This document shows, piece after piece, positions 24,326 to 34,185 of a stretch of DNA of 64,000 bases. Made by a program: the position numbers and the translations under genes. The DNA lies in NCBI GenBank assembly GCA_900208305.1, contig OAPG01000014.1, positions 496,001-560,000 on the forward strand. Reading direction: 5' to 3'. How positions within the stretch are numbered: position 1 is the stretch's first letter; the number at the start of each line of letters is the position of its first letter. The notes below the pieces were generated by a model. The model was not told where the DNA came from. It ran no database searches and saw only the letters and a program-made list of their open reading frames with translations. The stretch comes from Melanopsichium pennsylvanicum (Eukaryota > Basidiomycota > Ustilaginomycetes > Ustilaginales).

Positions 24326-25925
24326 ATGGCGCCTTCTCTCTTCCGCGCCGTTCGTCCGGCTACCCAGCTCTACCGCTCTAGCGCACCATCCACATCCAGC
24401 AGACTCCTCTCGACAAGTGCTCGCCGTTCGCTCGCCACCGAGGCCCAAGATGCTCGTCCTCAGGCAAAGGCCGTCCCTATTTCGCCTGCCACCTCCGCCT
24501 ACACTGTCGAGGAGCTTCACGACAAGAGTGCACAAGAGATTCTTCGCGAGGGAGGCACCAGAAGAGACCGCTCGCTTCGTCATTTCACCGTCAATTTTGG
24601 ACCCCAGCACCCAGCCGCCCACGGTGTTCTGCGTTTGATTCTCGAGCTTAATGGCGAGGAGATTCTTCGAACTGACGTAAGTCTCACAGTCTACGCTCGC
24701 TTCTTCGACCGATACATTGGTCTTTCGAAAAGTTACTTCAGCTACATACATTTCCCATGAGGTAGCATTGCTTGCGTACCGCCGTTGGACGTTCTGCATT
24801 CGGATTCATTCATGCATGCTGATTTTCTCTGCTTCTTTCCTCTTCTTCCTTACGCCTTCGCAGCCCCACGTTGGTCTCTTGCACAGAGGTACTGAAAAGC
24901 TTATCGAGTACAAGACCTACACCCAGGCTCTCCCTTACTTTGACCGACTCGACTATGTTTCCATGATGACTAACGAGCTCTGCTACTCACGAGCTGTCGA
25001 AAAGCTTCTCAACATCGAAGTTCCCGAGCGTGCCAAATGGATTCGAACCATGTTCGGAGAGATAACCCGTATCCTCAACCACTGCATGGCCGTCCTTTCT
25101 CACGTCATGGACGTCGGTGGTCTGACCCCTTTCTTGTGGGCTTTCGAGGAGCGAGAGAAACTCATGGAGTTCTACGAACGTGTTTCGGGTGCCCGTCTCC
25201 ACGCTGCTTACGTTCGTCCCGGTGGTGTTGCATACGACCTTCCTCCCGGTTTGCTGGATGACATCCACAAGTGGGCCACCCAGTTCGGTTCCCGTGTGGA
25301 TGAAATCGAGGAGGTGGTTACTGGCAATCGTATCTGGAAGGGTCGTACCATTGGCATCGGTAAGGTAACTGCACAGGAGGCTCTCGACTACGGTTTCTCC
25401 GGTGTCATGCTGCGCGGATCGGGAATTCCTTGGGATATCCGAAAGGTCGCCCCCTATGACGCTTACGACCAGGTCGAATTCGATGTACCTGTTGGAAAGA
25501 ACGGTGATTGTTACGACCGATACCTCTGCCGTGTCGAAGAGTTCCGCCAATCGTTGCGAATCATCGAGCAGTGCTTGAACAAGATGCCTGCCGGTCAGAT
25601 CAAGGTGGATGACCACAAGCTCGTGCCACCTCCCCGTGCTACCATGAAGGAGAGCATGGAGTCGCTCATTCACCACTTCAAGCTCTTCTCCGAGGGTTAT
25701 GCTGTTCCCCCCGGCGAGACGTACGCACCAATCGAGGCTCCCAAGGGAGAGATGGGTGTCTACCTCGTTTCCGATGGCACCAATAGGCCATACCGATGCA
25801 AGATTCGCGCTCCTGGTTTCGCTCATTTGGCAGGCGCTGACTTCATGGCTCGCCACCACTACATTCCCGACATGGTCGCTATTATCGGTACTCTCGATCT
25901 TGTGTTCGGTGAGGTCGACCGTTAA
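24326..25925 (+). CDS. nuo-49: NADH:ubiquinone oxidoreductase 49 kDa subunit (complex I)
   Basis: Mitochondrial core subunit (NDUFS2/NuoD family) that forms the quinone-binding cavity with the PSST subunit. Exons 24326-24676 and 24864-25925 give 470 aa. The first about 45 residues are Arg/Ser/Ala-rich without acidic residues (mitochondrial presequence, [13 protein letters not shown]). Then come [16 protein letters not shown] and, across the splice, [20 protein letters not shown], family hallmarks including the quinone-site His in the HPAAH loop. It ends with the conserved DLVFGEVDR. Encoded in the nucleus here, as in most fungi. Strong codon bias. Confidence 0.95.
24677..24863 (+). other. complex I subunit intron
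   Basis: GTAAGT donor, CTTCGCAG acceptor, 187 nt. Removal joins EEILRTD to PHVGLLHRG. Confidence 0.9.
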
Positions 25926-26617
25926 TCTAGTGTCATTGTAAAAAGATAATTTGCATTTTGGTCTCGCTCGTTAGATAGGCAATCTGAGAAACGTATTTCA
26001 TAGCTCACAATGATCTGGTGTGTACCCTTCCGCGTGGTCCAGCACCATTTCGCATCAGCGTCTCTTTTCGCGCACAACATCCTAGTCGCTTGTCCAAACA
26101 ACTCAAAAACGTGATGCTCATATGCATGCAATATGATTGCTTCTTGCAGCCAACTGACGCTAGCTCGACAAGATCTTTCAAGCCTCCGCTCCCGAGCGGT
26201 GGCAGAATTAGCATGGATTCCCAAATGATTTGAGCGTGACATGCTTGGCTAAAATCCTGCGTCTCTGTCCTGCTTCAGATTGGTTCCATGATCCCTCACT
26301 CGTGCGGTCGAGCAGCGTCGAAACCAATTGCATCTGGAATGCAAGAGACCGAATGCCTGTGACCAAGTTTCGTCGAGGTGCGACAGTGGCACATCAGATT
26401 GTTGATACAATGAGGGTCGCGTGCCTAATTCAAACTGTCAAAATAGCGGCATTCGGAACATTTTCTCCTTCCAAAACCCCCAACACTTTCTACACAAGAA
26501 GCAGTCGAGGGTGCCATTATCGACTCGCTTTCTTTACTTCATTCAGCACTTGTGGAAGCGTAGACAGAGCCTCCTTCTGCCCTGTAACCTCCCTGCGAAC
26601 CCCTCCGATACACGAGG
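25926..26617. other. intergenic region complex I subunit / CTD kinase
   Basis: No gene seen. Several ATG codons in other frames precede the kinase start, so upstream ORFs in its leader are possible. Confidence 0.45.
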
Positions 26618-29311
26618 ATGCCGTTCGACAGATGGCAGCACCGACGCAACGGAGAAGGTGACCACAATCCGACTCGAGCAACCCGTGACACCGAGTTTGA
26701 CAAATATGGCGAATCCTCAAGAGCTTCGCAGCGGCCTCTGAGGGACTCTTCAGACTCAGGCAGGCATCATGAACGGTCTGACCTGTCGAACAAGTCTCGT
26801 CGTCTCGACGACAAGGCCGAACCTTCTCTTGACCGAAATCAACGAGACACCATTGATTCCGTACCGACTTCGTCACGCCGCACAGAGATCCGCCGCGACG
26901 CTGCTCTACCAGCACTGACTATCCGTGGCATTGCTTCCACCAACACAGAGTCTTCTGCGGGTCGCTTTAAAGGCGGTGATGATGACAGACCTGGGCGAGC
27001 ACGCAGTCCAGATCTGTTCGACCGACTATCCCACCGCAGGGATGATGGCAATAGCCCCTCTTCACGTGCACGCCCAGAGGGTTCCCTCCGCTCGCGTCTT
27101 GAGGGAGAGTCAAGTCGTGCCGAAACGCTTGATCCAACACCGAATCGACGCAGTAACACAAAGCTCGCTCCTCGGGGTCAGTACGATGACAGTGGGCGTC
27201 GTGTAAACGATTCTATTGACTCTGGTACAGACCGTCATAGAGCTCGAGTTTACGTTCCGACCTCGCCACGAAAACGCGACGCAGGCTATCGACAACAACG
27301 CGACCGTTCTAGTTCGCCCGCCGCAGACCGACCTCGCTACCGAGGCTCCGAAGAGCAAGATACACGCTACCGGGACAGCCGATCGTCTCGCACTGAGCGA
27401 ATACGCCGTTCTATTAGTCCTGCATCGGCTTCAACATCACGGCCTGCTTGGAATAGGTCCTCGGATAGGTACGATGACTATGAGAGATGCGAGAGTTCAC
27501 AAAGGTACAGTCTGCAAGACCGCGCTACTGCCACGCTCCGGTCAGCTAGGAGGGGTCCCGAAGCTTATTTTGATGATGACCGTACTTCAAGCTCAAAGGC
27601 TCGAGAAGATGATGTCGCATCTGATCGCAGACGTCGCACGCCTTCGCCTACGCGGTCCGACGTCTCGACTCATTCCCGCCACAGATATCACAATCAAGAA
27701 GCGTCTCAGCGTAACGCACGGGACAGAGCTAGTAATCGAGATTATCAGCGTGATCGTCCGCCGCGATGGATGATGAACCAGGATAGCGTCGACACAAACA
27801 ATTCACGCGGCTCTCGCAGAGATGAGAATCACGAGACTGACACCCTCTCTGACGATTGGCGAAAAGGACAACAAGCTGTGCACGAACGACGAAGATCTCC
27901 TCCTATCGTTGACAGTCGTCGCGCACGAACACCTCTTCGCAACAATCGCCCCGAAGAGGCCTCGGACCAAGGCCACGTGCTCAGCCGTAAGTCCGCTGTG
28001 ACTTTCGACGGCACCCGACCTCCCACAGGCCCACGAGGTGCGAACACCGAAGCCAACCAGCGCTCCATCCGTGGAGGTGGATGGCAGACTGTTCGGTCAG
28101 GCTCACGATCTGATCGCAACGGCCACAGTGCCTCAAAGGCGGAGCAAGAGCTGCGCCGACCCAAGTCGCCCACTCCACCTCCCCCTGAGCCTTCTCGCGC
28201 AGAGCCTGGCGAGGCGTATGAAAGCATCCATCAAGTGGGCGAGGGAACGTACGGTCAAGTCTTCAAAGCGCGTTCGGAACGCACCGGTGCGCTTGTGGCT
28301 CTCAAAAAGATCCGCATGGATGCAGAGAAAGACGGCTTCCCCGTAACAGCCATGCGCGAGATCAAATTGTTACAGGCGCTAAGGCATGAGAATGTAGTTC
28401 GACTGCATGAGATGATGGTGACCAGAGGCTCGATCTACATGGTGTTCGAGTACATGGAGCATGATCTCAACGGCATCTTGGCTCATCCGCAAGTGAAATT
28501 CAGCGAAGCGCACCTCAAGTCGCTGGCGAGTCAATTGCTTTCGGGGTTAGACTACTTGCATCGCAAAGCTGTCCTCCATCGCGACCTGAAAGGATCCAAC
28601 CTTTTGCTCAACAATCAAGGCCGGCTCAAAATCGCCGACTTTGGGCTTGCGCGCTACTACGCAAAGCGAAGACAAGGAGATTATACGAATCGTGTGGTGA
28701 CGCTTTGGTATCGTCCGCTCGAGCTGTTGTTCGGAGCGACGCAGTATGGTTCGGAAGTCGACATGTGGGGTGCAGGATGCATCTTTGTGGAATTGTTTGT
28801 CAAAAAACCTGTGTTTCAGAGCGAAACCGAGATTGGCCAAGTCGAAGTGATTACTGACATATTGGGCCCAGTGACTAAGGAGGATTGGCCGGATGTGGAA
28901 AGGCTATCATGGTGGGAAACTCTGAATCCTGCTGCTATCCCCAAATCGGCTTCCTTAGCCAAAGGGGAGAGGAAAGACTACGTCAAATCGGCGTTTTCGC
29001 GCTTCATGCCCGATTCGGCGCTTCAAGTCGCAGCAGGCTTGTTAAAGTATGACCCGAAGAAAAGGTGGTCGGCCAATGAAGCTCTGGGTAGCAAGTACTT
29101 TGTGGATGAACCGAGGGCGGAATTTCCGGCAGGTTTGTTGTCGGGTCTGGAAGGCGAATGGCATGAATTCGAGTCGAGGAGGGCAAAGAAAAGGGGTAGT
29201 ACCCATCGCGGAACGGATGCTACCGCGATGGTGCCTACGGTCACCTCGACTACGCCTAGTTTGGCTTCGAAAGCAGAAGTACTTGATACACAAGCTGTCT
29301 CTGCGACTTGA
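26618..29311 (+). CDS. ctk1: CTD kinase, Ctk1/Cdk12-type cyclin-dependent kinase
   Basis: Nuclear Ser/Thr kinase expected to phosphorylate Ser2 of the RNA polymerase II CTD with a K-type cyclin. 897 residues. The first about 530 are rich in Arg/Ser/Asp (SRSS, RDRSS, SPTRS), resembling the RS domain of Cdk12/13. The kinase domain is at 534-826: GEGTYGQVFKA glycine loop, ALKK with the catalytic Lys, PVTAMREIK (PITAIRE-like cyclin helix), HRDLKGSN with catalytic Asp about 655, IADFGLAR, and activation loop DYTNRVVTLWYRP. The usual RPPE at the end of the activation segment reads RPLE. The Ctk1/Bur1 ambiguity is resolved toward Ctk1 by the RS-rich N-terminus and the HRDLKGSNLLLNNQG sequence; confidence in that choice is moderate. 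Single exon. Confidence 0.9.
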   Translation: MPFDRWQHRRNGEGDHNPTRATRDTEFDKYGESSRASQRPLRDSSDSGRHHERSDLSNKSRRLDDKAEPSLDRNQRDTIDSVPTSSRRTEIRRDAALPALTIRGIASTNTESSAGRFKGGDDDRPGRARSPDLFDRLSHRRDDGNSPSSRARPEGSLRSRLEGESSRAETLDPTPNRRSNTKLAPRGQYDDSGRRVNDSIDSGTDRHRARVYVPTSPRKRDAGYRQQRDRSSSPAADRPRYRGSEEQDTRYRDSRSSRTERIRRSISPASASTSRPAWNRSSDRYDDYERCESSQRYSLQDRATATLRSARRGPEAYFDDDRTSSSKAREDDVASDRRRRTPSPTRSDVSTHSRHRYHNQEASQRNARDRASNRDYQRDRPPRWMMNQDSVDTNNSRGSRRDENHETDTLSDDWRKGQQAVHERRRSPPIVDSRRARTPLRNNRPEEASDQGHVLSRKSAVTFDGTRPPTGPRGANTEANQRSIRGGGWQTVRSGSRSDRNGHSASKAEQELRRPKSPTPPPPEPSRAEPGEAYESIHQVGEGTYGQVFKARSERTGALVALKKIRMDAEKDGFPVTAMREIKLLQALRHENVVRLHEMMVTRGSIYMVFEYMEHDLNGILAHPQVKFSEAHLKSLASQLLSGLDYLHRKAVLHRDLKGSNLLLNNQGRLKIADFGLARYYAKRRQGDYTNRVVTLWYRPLELLFGATQYGSEVDMWGAGCIFVELFVKKPVFQSETEIGQVEVITDILGPVTKEDWPDVERLSWWETLNPAAIPKSASLAKGERKDYVKSAFSRFMPDSALQVAAGLLKYDPKKRWSANEALGSKYFVDEPRAEFPAGLLSGLEGEWHEFESRRAKKRGSTHRGTDATAMVPTVTSTTPSLASKAEVLDTQAVSAT

Positions 29312-29909
29312 GAACTTTGACCTTGTTCGTTTCTGCTTTGGAAAAATGGTAGCTCAACACTTGCATTGAGTAGTTTTTGTGTGTGAAGATCGTCTGATCT
29401 CTTTGTAGCATTGTGAGCGTGTATATTGTACATGATTTTTTTTTTCTTCCAAGTGGTACATATGTATATGGTTGCATCGAGTATACGCAACTGGGACAAA
29501 AATGGTTTACGGGCATCACTTGTTCAGCTGGGGAAGGTCAGCAAGATGTGTAAATTGGGGAAACTAGGTGCAGCAAAAGAAGAGGAGAGCATAAAAGACA
29601 AAAGTAAAAACGGTGCGCATTGTGTGAGAATGTGACGAGTAAAGATCGTCCTAGTAATAGGCGACCAAGGATTCATTTTTGACTGACTATGTTTTTGCAG
29701 TTTGATAACTCAAGGGAATGAAACAGAATCGCACAATACCATCTTAAAACTGCAACTAAACCATTAAGACATTCATTACATTACGACAAAAAAAAAATAA
29801 GTTGTGCGATGAATATGTGCCAAAAAAAAAAAAAAAAAAAAAAAAAAAGCGAAATTGAAATTGAATATATAAGAACATTATATATTGATACGAACTTTTT
29901 ATCTCTTTT
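29312..29909. other. convergent intergenic region CTD kinase / aldo-keto reductase
   Basis: 3' ends of two convergent genes. Contains an A27 tract (29822-29848) and a shorter A tract near 29788. No gene. Confidence 0.6.
29822..29848. repeat. A27 homopolymer
   Basis: 27 consecutive A residues on the plus strand, 62 bp beyond the stop of the aldo-keto reductase gene. Confidence 0.95.
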
Positions 29910-31277
29910 CTAAGAAGAGGACATTTGGAGCTTGTTGCCAGACAAACCACCAGAGCCAGAAGAGCGGCGAGAACCAGGTCGAGTTCCACCAGGCGATGGA
30001 GGTTGCGATGTACCAGCAGGACCCAATTTTCCCACCTTCATACCTTCATCCAAAGAGCTCTATTGCAATCATAATCCACAAACAAGAAATCGGATGAGAT
30101 TTGAACCAGATACCAAGCAGACCAAAAAAAAAAACCAGAACGTTAAGGTTGTGAGTAAGAAATGGTACCAGCAATGCAAAGAAACTAAAGGATTGTAAGA
30201 TGAAAAAAAAGGATAACTTACAAGTACGTCCATGTCTTCTTGGTCAAGGTTGAAATCGAAGAGTTGAGCATTGGATTCGATGCGGTGTTTAGTCAAACTC
30301 TTTGGTAGGATGATGTTACCCAGGTTGATTCCCCATTTCAAAAGGATCCTAGAGTGGGTTTCAAAGAAAAAAATAAAATAAAAAAAATTGCACCTCTCTG
30401 AGTCAGTTTCCTAAGTGGTGCGAGTTGTGATCGGCATTGATGATTTGGATACTTACTGTGCGGGTGTCTTGCCGTGCTTGGTGGCGATAGCCTTGATTTC
30501 GGGACGGTCGAGAGCCTGACCTTGAGCCATGGGCGAGTAAGCCTGGATGTGAATACCACGCTCGATGCAAGCCTCACGCAGCTCCTCGTGAGCGAAGAAG
30601 GGGTGCGACTCGATCTGGTTGACGGCGGGCTTGATGCGACAGTTAGCGAGCAAGTGGTCGAGCTCTTCAACGTCAAAGTTGGAAACACCGATGGTCTTGA
30701 TCTTGCCAGCGTCGACGGCCTCCTCAAGAGCCTTCCAAGCCTCGAGACGCTTCTCGGCACCCATGGTACCGGGAGAGTGCATTAGGTACATGTCCATGTA
30801 CTCGACGTTGAGCTTCTTGAGCGAATCCTCAATGGCAGCAGCGGCCTTGTCGTGGTCAGCATCCCAAAGTTTGGAGGTGATGAAGATCTCGGAACGGGGA
30901 ACGTTGTTCTCCTTGGTCCACTCGGCGAGGGCACGACCGACGGCCTCCTCGTTCATGTAACGAGCAGCTGTGAGACGAAAGGTACACACGTAGAGAGCGT
31001 TGCACGGGTTAGTAAGCTGGTCATGTTATGAAACTGTGTTTGTGAAGCTGTATGCAATCGTTTTGAGCGACTGGTGCGAATGAGAACAAGACTTACCAGA
31101 GTCAATGTGACGGTATCCAGCATCGAAAGCCCACTTGCAGGCGTTCTCGGTGGAACCATCGTTGGGAGCCTTATAAACACCAAGGGCGACCTGGGGAATC
31201 TCTTGGCCGTTGTTAAGCTTGATGCGCTGGGTGGAAATGTTTCCGGCGACGATACCGCTAGCAGTGACCTTAGACAT
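29910..31277 (-). CDS. aldo-keto reductase (NADPH-dependent, Gcy1/Ypr1-like)
   Basis: Cytosolic reductase of aldehydes and ketones (AKR family). Exons on the minus strand: 31277-31097, 30967-30457, 30348-30222, 30059-29910, giving 322 aa. All junctions restore family sequence: HIDS|AARYMNEEAVG, KTPAQ|ILLKWGIN, EDMDVL|SSLDEG. The catalytic tetrad is visible: Asp in DAGYRHIDSA, Tyr in RYMNEE, Lys in TSKLWD, His in YLMHSP. The cofactor segment LPKSLTKHRIESN is present. After the normal AKR end there is an extra Gly/Ser/Pro/Arg-rich tail of about 35 residues. Substrate cannot be told from sequence. Confidence 0.93.
30060..30221 (-). other. aldo-keto reductase intron 3
   Basis: Minus-strand GTAAGT donor and GCAATAG acceptor, 162 nt, phase 0. 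Confidence 0.85.
30349..30456 (-). other. aldo-keto reductase intron 2
   Basis: Minus-strand GTAAGT donor and CTCTAG acceptor, 108 nt. Confidence 0.85.
30968..31096 (-). other. aldo-keto reductase intron 1
   Basis: Minus-strand GTAAGT donor and TCACAG acceptor, 129 nt. Confidence 0.88.
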
Positions 31278-31967
31278 GATGAACAAAGTAGTTAAAGTGT
31301 TGTGTTGAAAGAGAAAAAGGGGGAAAGGTGAACGATGTGATGGTGGGACAAGAAGATTGTCACACAAACGTGGCTTGACGAGGTTTATGTACCAAGTGGA
31401 TTGCAAGCGGAATGAGGTATGCGAAATGAGGCTGCGCGCTAAACAATGGGCAGTAGAGGAGGTAGGATGGCAGAGATTGTGCAAAGATGATGGCCTTTGC
31501 GCTGTCTCTAGGCTGGAAGGAGGGCCAAAACATGGATTCGGTTCGAGCTTGGCATGGGTATTGGCATTGGCGGCGAAGGCCAGAAATCAGTGTGCGGCAA
31601 ATGGGCATGAGCCTCACGATCTCAAGCGCAATTCAAGCAATCGGACAAGGTCATCTGCTCACGGAACGAGGGTCATGCGAGCGGATGTTCTGTGTCGTCT
31701 TTACTTGCATTTGGGCATACAAAACTGCGGAATAGCAATTGAAACGATTTGGCTCTCTTGGAATGAAAGATTTATAATAAAAAAAACCAAAAGTTCTGGT
31801 GACAGCAGCACCGAAGCAGCCCGAGGGATTCAACAAAGCATACCGACAGACGCACACCAAACCATCATCGATGGGGCAAGGGCCTCTCTTGCAGCAGAAT
31901 TTGTGAAATTCTAACCAGGGAAATCGATTCAACAGCAACAGCCGAATGAAAGGGTTCGCACCCTTGT

Positions 31968-32009
<42 letters not shown>

Positions 32010-33632
32010 TTGCTGCTCTATTGTACATGAAAAGACGCTGGGTCAGCGGACGATCCTTGCATTCACACTTGGGAGGACGAAGAGCAGAATTGAATGCAGC
32101 TCTGGCGCCTTGTTTCTTGGGACGATGTGGGAGGCAGCAAGATTGAAACGACGCGGTCATCGAGCATCGATGGTACATTTGCATGCATATCAGTGTGACG
32201 AGCAAAGTACAGTAGCGGTGTGTGTTGGATAGAGTTCAAGAAGAACTCAGAGTGTGTGATGTAAGAAGCGCATAAGCTAACGCGTACTTTGACGATTCAC
32301 CATGACAGCGTACTCCTTAACTGCTTGCAAAATTGTTCAACAAACAAGATTTGGAAAGAAAAGAAAATCAATTTTGATGATTAAATAAAATAGCCCCCCT
32401 CTTGTCCTGCTAAGTCAAACACTGCGATTTCAAAGTGACGAAGTCGTACATACTTTTACGACCCAAATTCAAACCAATTCGCACCGGCTTTTAGTGCTTT
32501 GAGACAGCTGCCAAACTCGAAGTTTTGCGACGAGCAATTTGAATACAAATATTTCGTTGTTTCTTCGGTCAAATAAATAAGGGTTTTTTGTTGTATTCTT
32601 ACCGATGGTTGTGAATTGACCCGACTTAAAAGCGGATGGATGCTCATGTGCACACCACACTGTTTCACATCTTACGGCGGCCGAGTCTCGAGTGCATGCG
32701 TGTACGGCTTGCCTGCTCTCATCACAGTGCCGTTAGTCCTCCACTCCGTCTTGTTTGTACCAAACTCGACTTACACGCAACACGCATCAACGCACGCCTT
32801 GTCCGTTGCAGCAAGCTTTTCGCATCACAGATGAAATAGGAGTTGGTCATCTTACAGTGTAGTACTGCTATGTAGACCAACTGCGGCAAGAGGATTCTTC
32901 TCAAAGCAGACAAGCTGTTGCGGTGCACCATCGTTGAGTGTATACAGTCCGCCTTACAATTGACATGCTTGCCGCTGCTGCTGCCGCCATCTTGTGTGTG
33001 CATAAATGCAACACCAGCATCAAGCGGGTGCCCTTCGCAACTGCATTGCAGATGAAAAAGAGGGTCTCGCCTGTCCGAGAAAATCCTCGTCTCAAGAACC
33101 CTTTCAAGGCGTTCCTAGAGTGGCCCCTCCCATCGATAGCGTGACGTCATCGTCCCCAAATCCCAAAAAGCCACATATTTTCCGAATCTGATGCTGTAGC
33201 ACAATCTGGTCGAACCCTCCTTTCGAAATCCTAATTTTCGCGATCTCTGCATCCACGAGGGCTTCTGATTCCTTTCTGGCGGGCCTAATGTACCATATTT
33301 TATTTTACAATACTGTACTGTGCCATTGCTGTCATTTTCCAAGCACGCTTTCAGAGTTAATCCCTAGATCTTGAACCTAGAATCCCGCCTTCACTTGGAG
33401 CTTCGAGGTGCGCACTGTGAGGTGCAGCAAAATCTTTCAAACCGAGCTCTTTCTCAGACTGCGGCCGTCTGCAAAAGCAGGCTCCAAGCAAGACAATCTC
33501 TTTCATCTCACTGCAGAGAATAGAGGCAGAAAGAGAAACTGACATTGTATATACGCGCAACTCTCTACTTTTGCCAACATAATCTGTTTTGTGAGTAATA
33601 TAATTACAACAATCATCGCTTCAGATGCAATT
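31278..33632. other. 2.4 kb intergenic region upstream of aldo-keto reductase
   Basis: Promoter region of the reductase (C/T-rich on the minus strand next to the ATG). No ORF resembling a known protein. Holds a compound TG/AG microsatellite (31965-32009) and several TACAGTA/TACTGTA words (32206-32215, 33306-33322). Confidence 0.5.
31965..32009. repeat. compound (TG)n(AG)n microsatellite
   Basis: About 14 TG units followed directly by about eight AG units. Confidence 0.95.
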
Positions 33633-33714
33633 GCTCTCTTAGCTCAGTGGGAGAGCGCGCCACTCGTATTACAATGATATGGTGAGGTCACTAGTTCAAT
33701 CCTGGTAGGGAGCA
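33633..33714 (+). tRNA. tRNA-Thr (anticodon CGT) with a 10-nt intron
   Basis: Cloverleaf folded by hand. Acceptor GCTCTCT pairs with AGGGAGC (one G-T), discriminator A. D-stem GCTC/GAGC, anticodon stem CGCCA/TGGTG, anticodon CGT at 33665-33667, five-base variable loop, T-stem ACTAG/CTGGT with loop TTCAATC. A 10-nt intron (33669-33678) lies after position 37, the standard place for eukaryotic nuclear tRNA introns, leaving a 72-nt mature tRNA before CCA addition. The A box (TAGCTCAGTGG) and a B box resembling the consensus are internal. It reads ACG codons. Confidence 0.9.
33669..33678 (+). other. tRNA-Thr intron
   Basis: Ten bases (TTACAATGAT) between anticodon-loop positions 37 and 38; removal leaves a seven-base loop. 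To be removed by the tRNA splicing endonuclease. Confidence 0.82.
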
Positions 33715-33719
33715 AGCTA

Positions 33720-33725
33720 TTTTTT
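33720..33725 (+). terminator. RNA polymerase III terminator of tRNA-Thr
   Basis: Run of six T residues five bases after the tRNA discriminator base, with a second T6 run at about 33731. Confidence 0.85.
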
Positions 33726-33972
33726 CTTCCTTTTTTCTCTTTGCGCTGTCATCATCGACTAAACCCAAGATTGCAAAATAGCAGTCCAGATGTCCAGCAA
33801 AATATTGAATCATGTCCATCGTGCTGTCACACTGAAATTTACTGTACCCGACCGAACGACCGAAGTTCTGCTACATGGGCAAGAGATGCTCCACATGGCG
33901 ACAAGATTACGAATTTCTTGCTCTCGCTAATCTTGACTCGTCAGAGTCTCCTCTCATTTTACGCTTCGTACT

Positions 33973-34009
<37 letters not shown>

Positions 34010-34185
34010 GGTTTGAGTTTTGGTAAAACTACAAAGTGTGGCTCCCCGTTGTATAATTTACAGTGTGAGACAATCTACGAGTTACATGGAATACGCTGCC
34101 GTTCCCGGAACCATGAATGTGTCGCGACGCACAATTTTTCTTCTACCTCCGCAGTCATAGTCGAAAAGAAGCTTGCACCAGTACC
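33726..34185. other. intergenic region tRNA-Thr / H15 protein gene
   Basis: 3' region of the H15 gene on the minus strand. Contains T34 (33975-34008) and two copies of the AT-rich element (33834-33849, 34052-34067). No gene. Confidence 0.55.
33975..34008. repeat. T34 homopolymer
   Basis: 34 consecutive T on the plus strand; read on the strand of the H15 gene it is an A34 tract about 180 nt beyond the stop. Confidence 0.95.

Noticed and set aside
24987..25859. 290-codon open frame antisense to the complex I subunit
   Set aside because: Codon-bias shadow of a conserved gene; no recognisable protein.
31357..31914. 185-codon plus-strand frame upstream of the aldo-keto reductase
   Set aside because: Overlaps the promoter of a well-supported gene, and the composition looks random.
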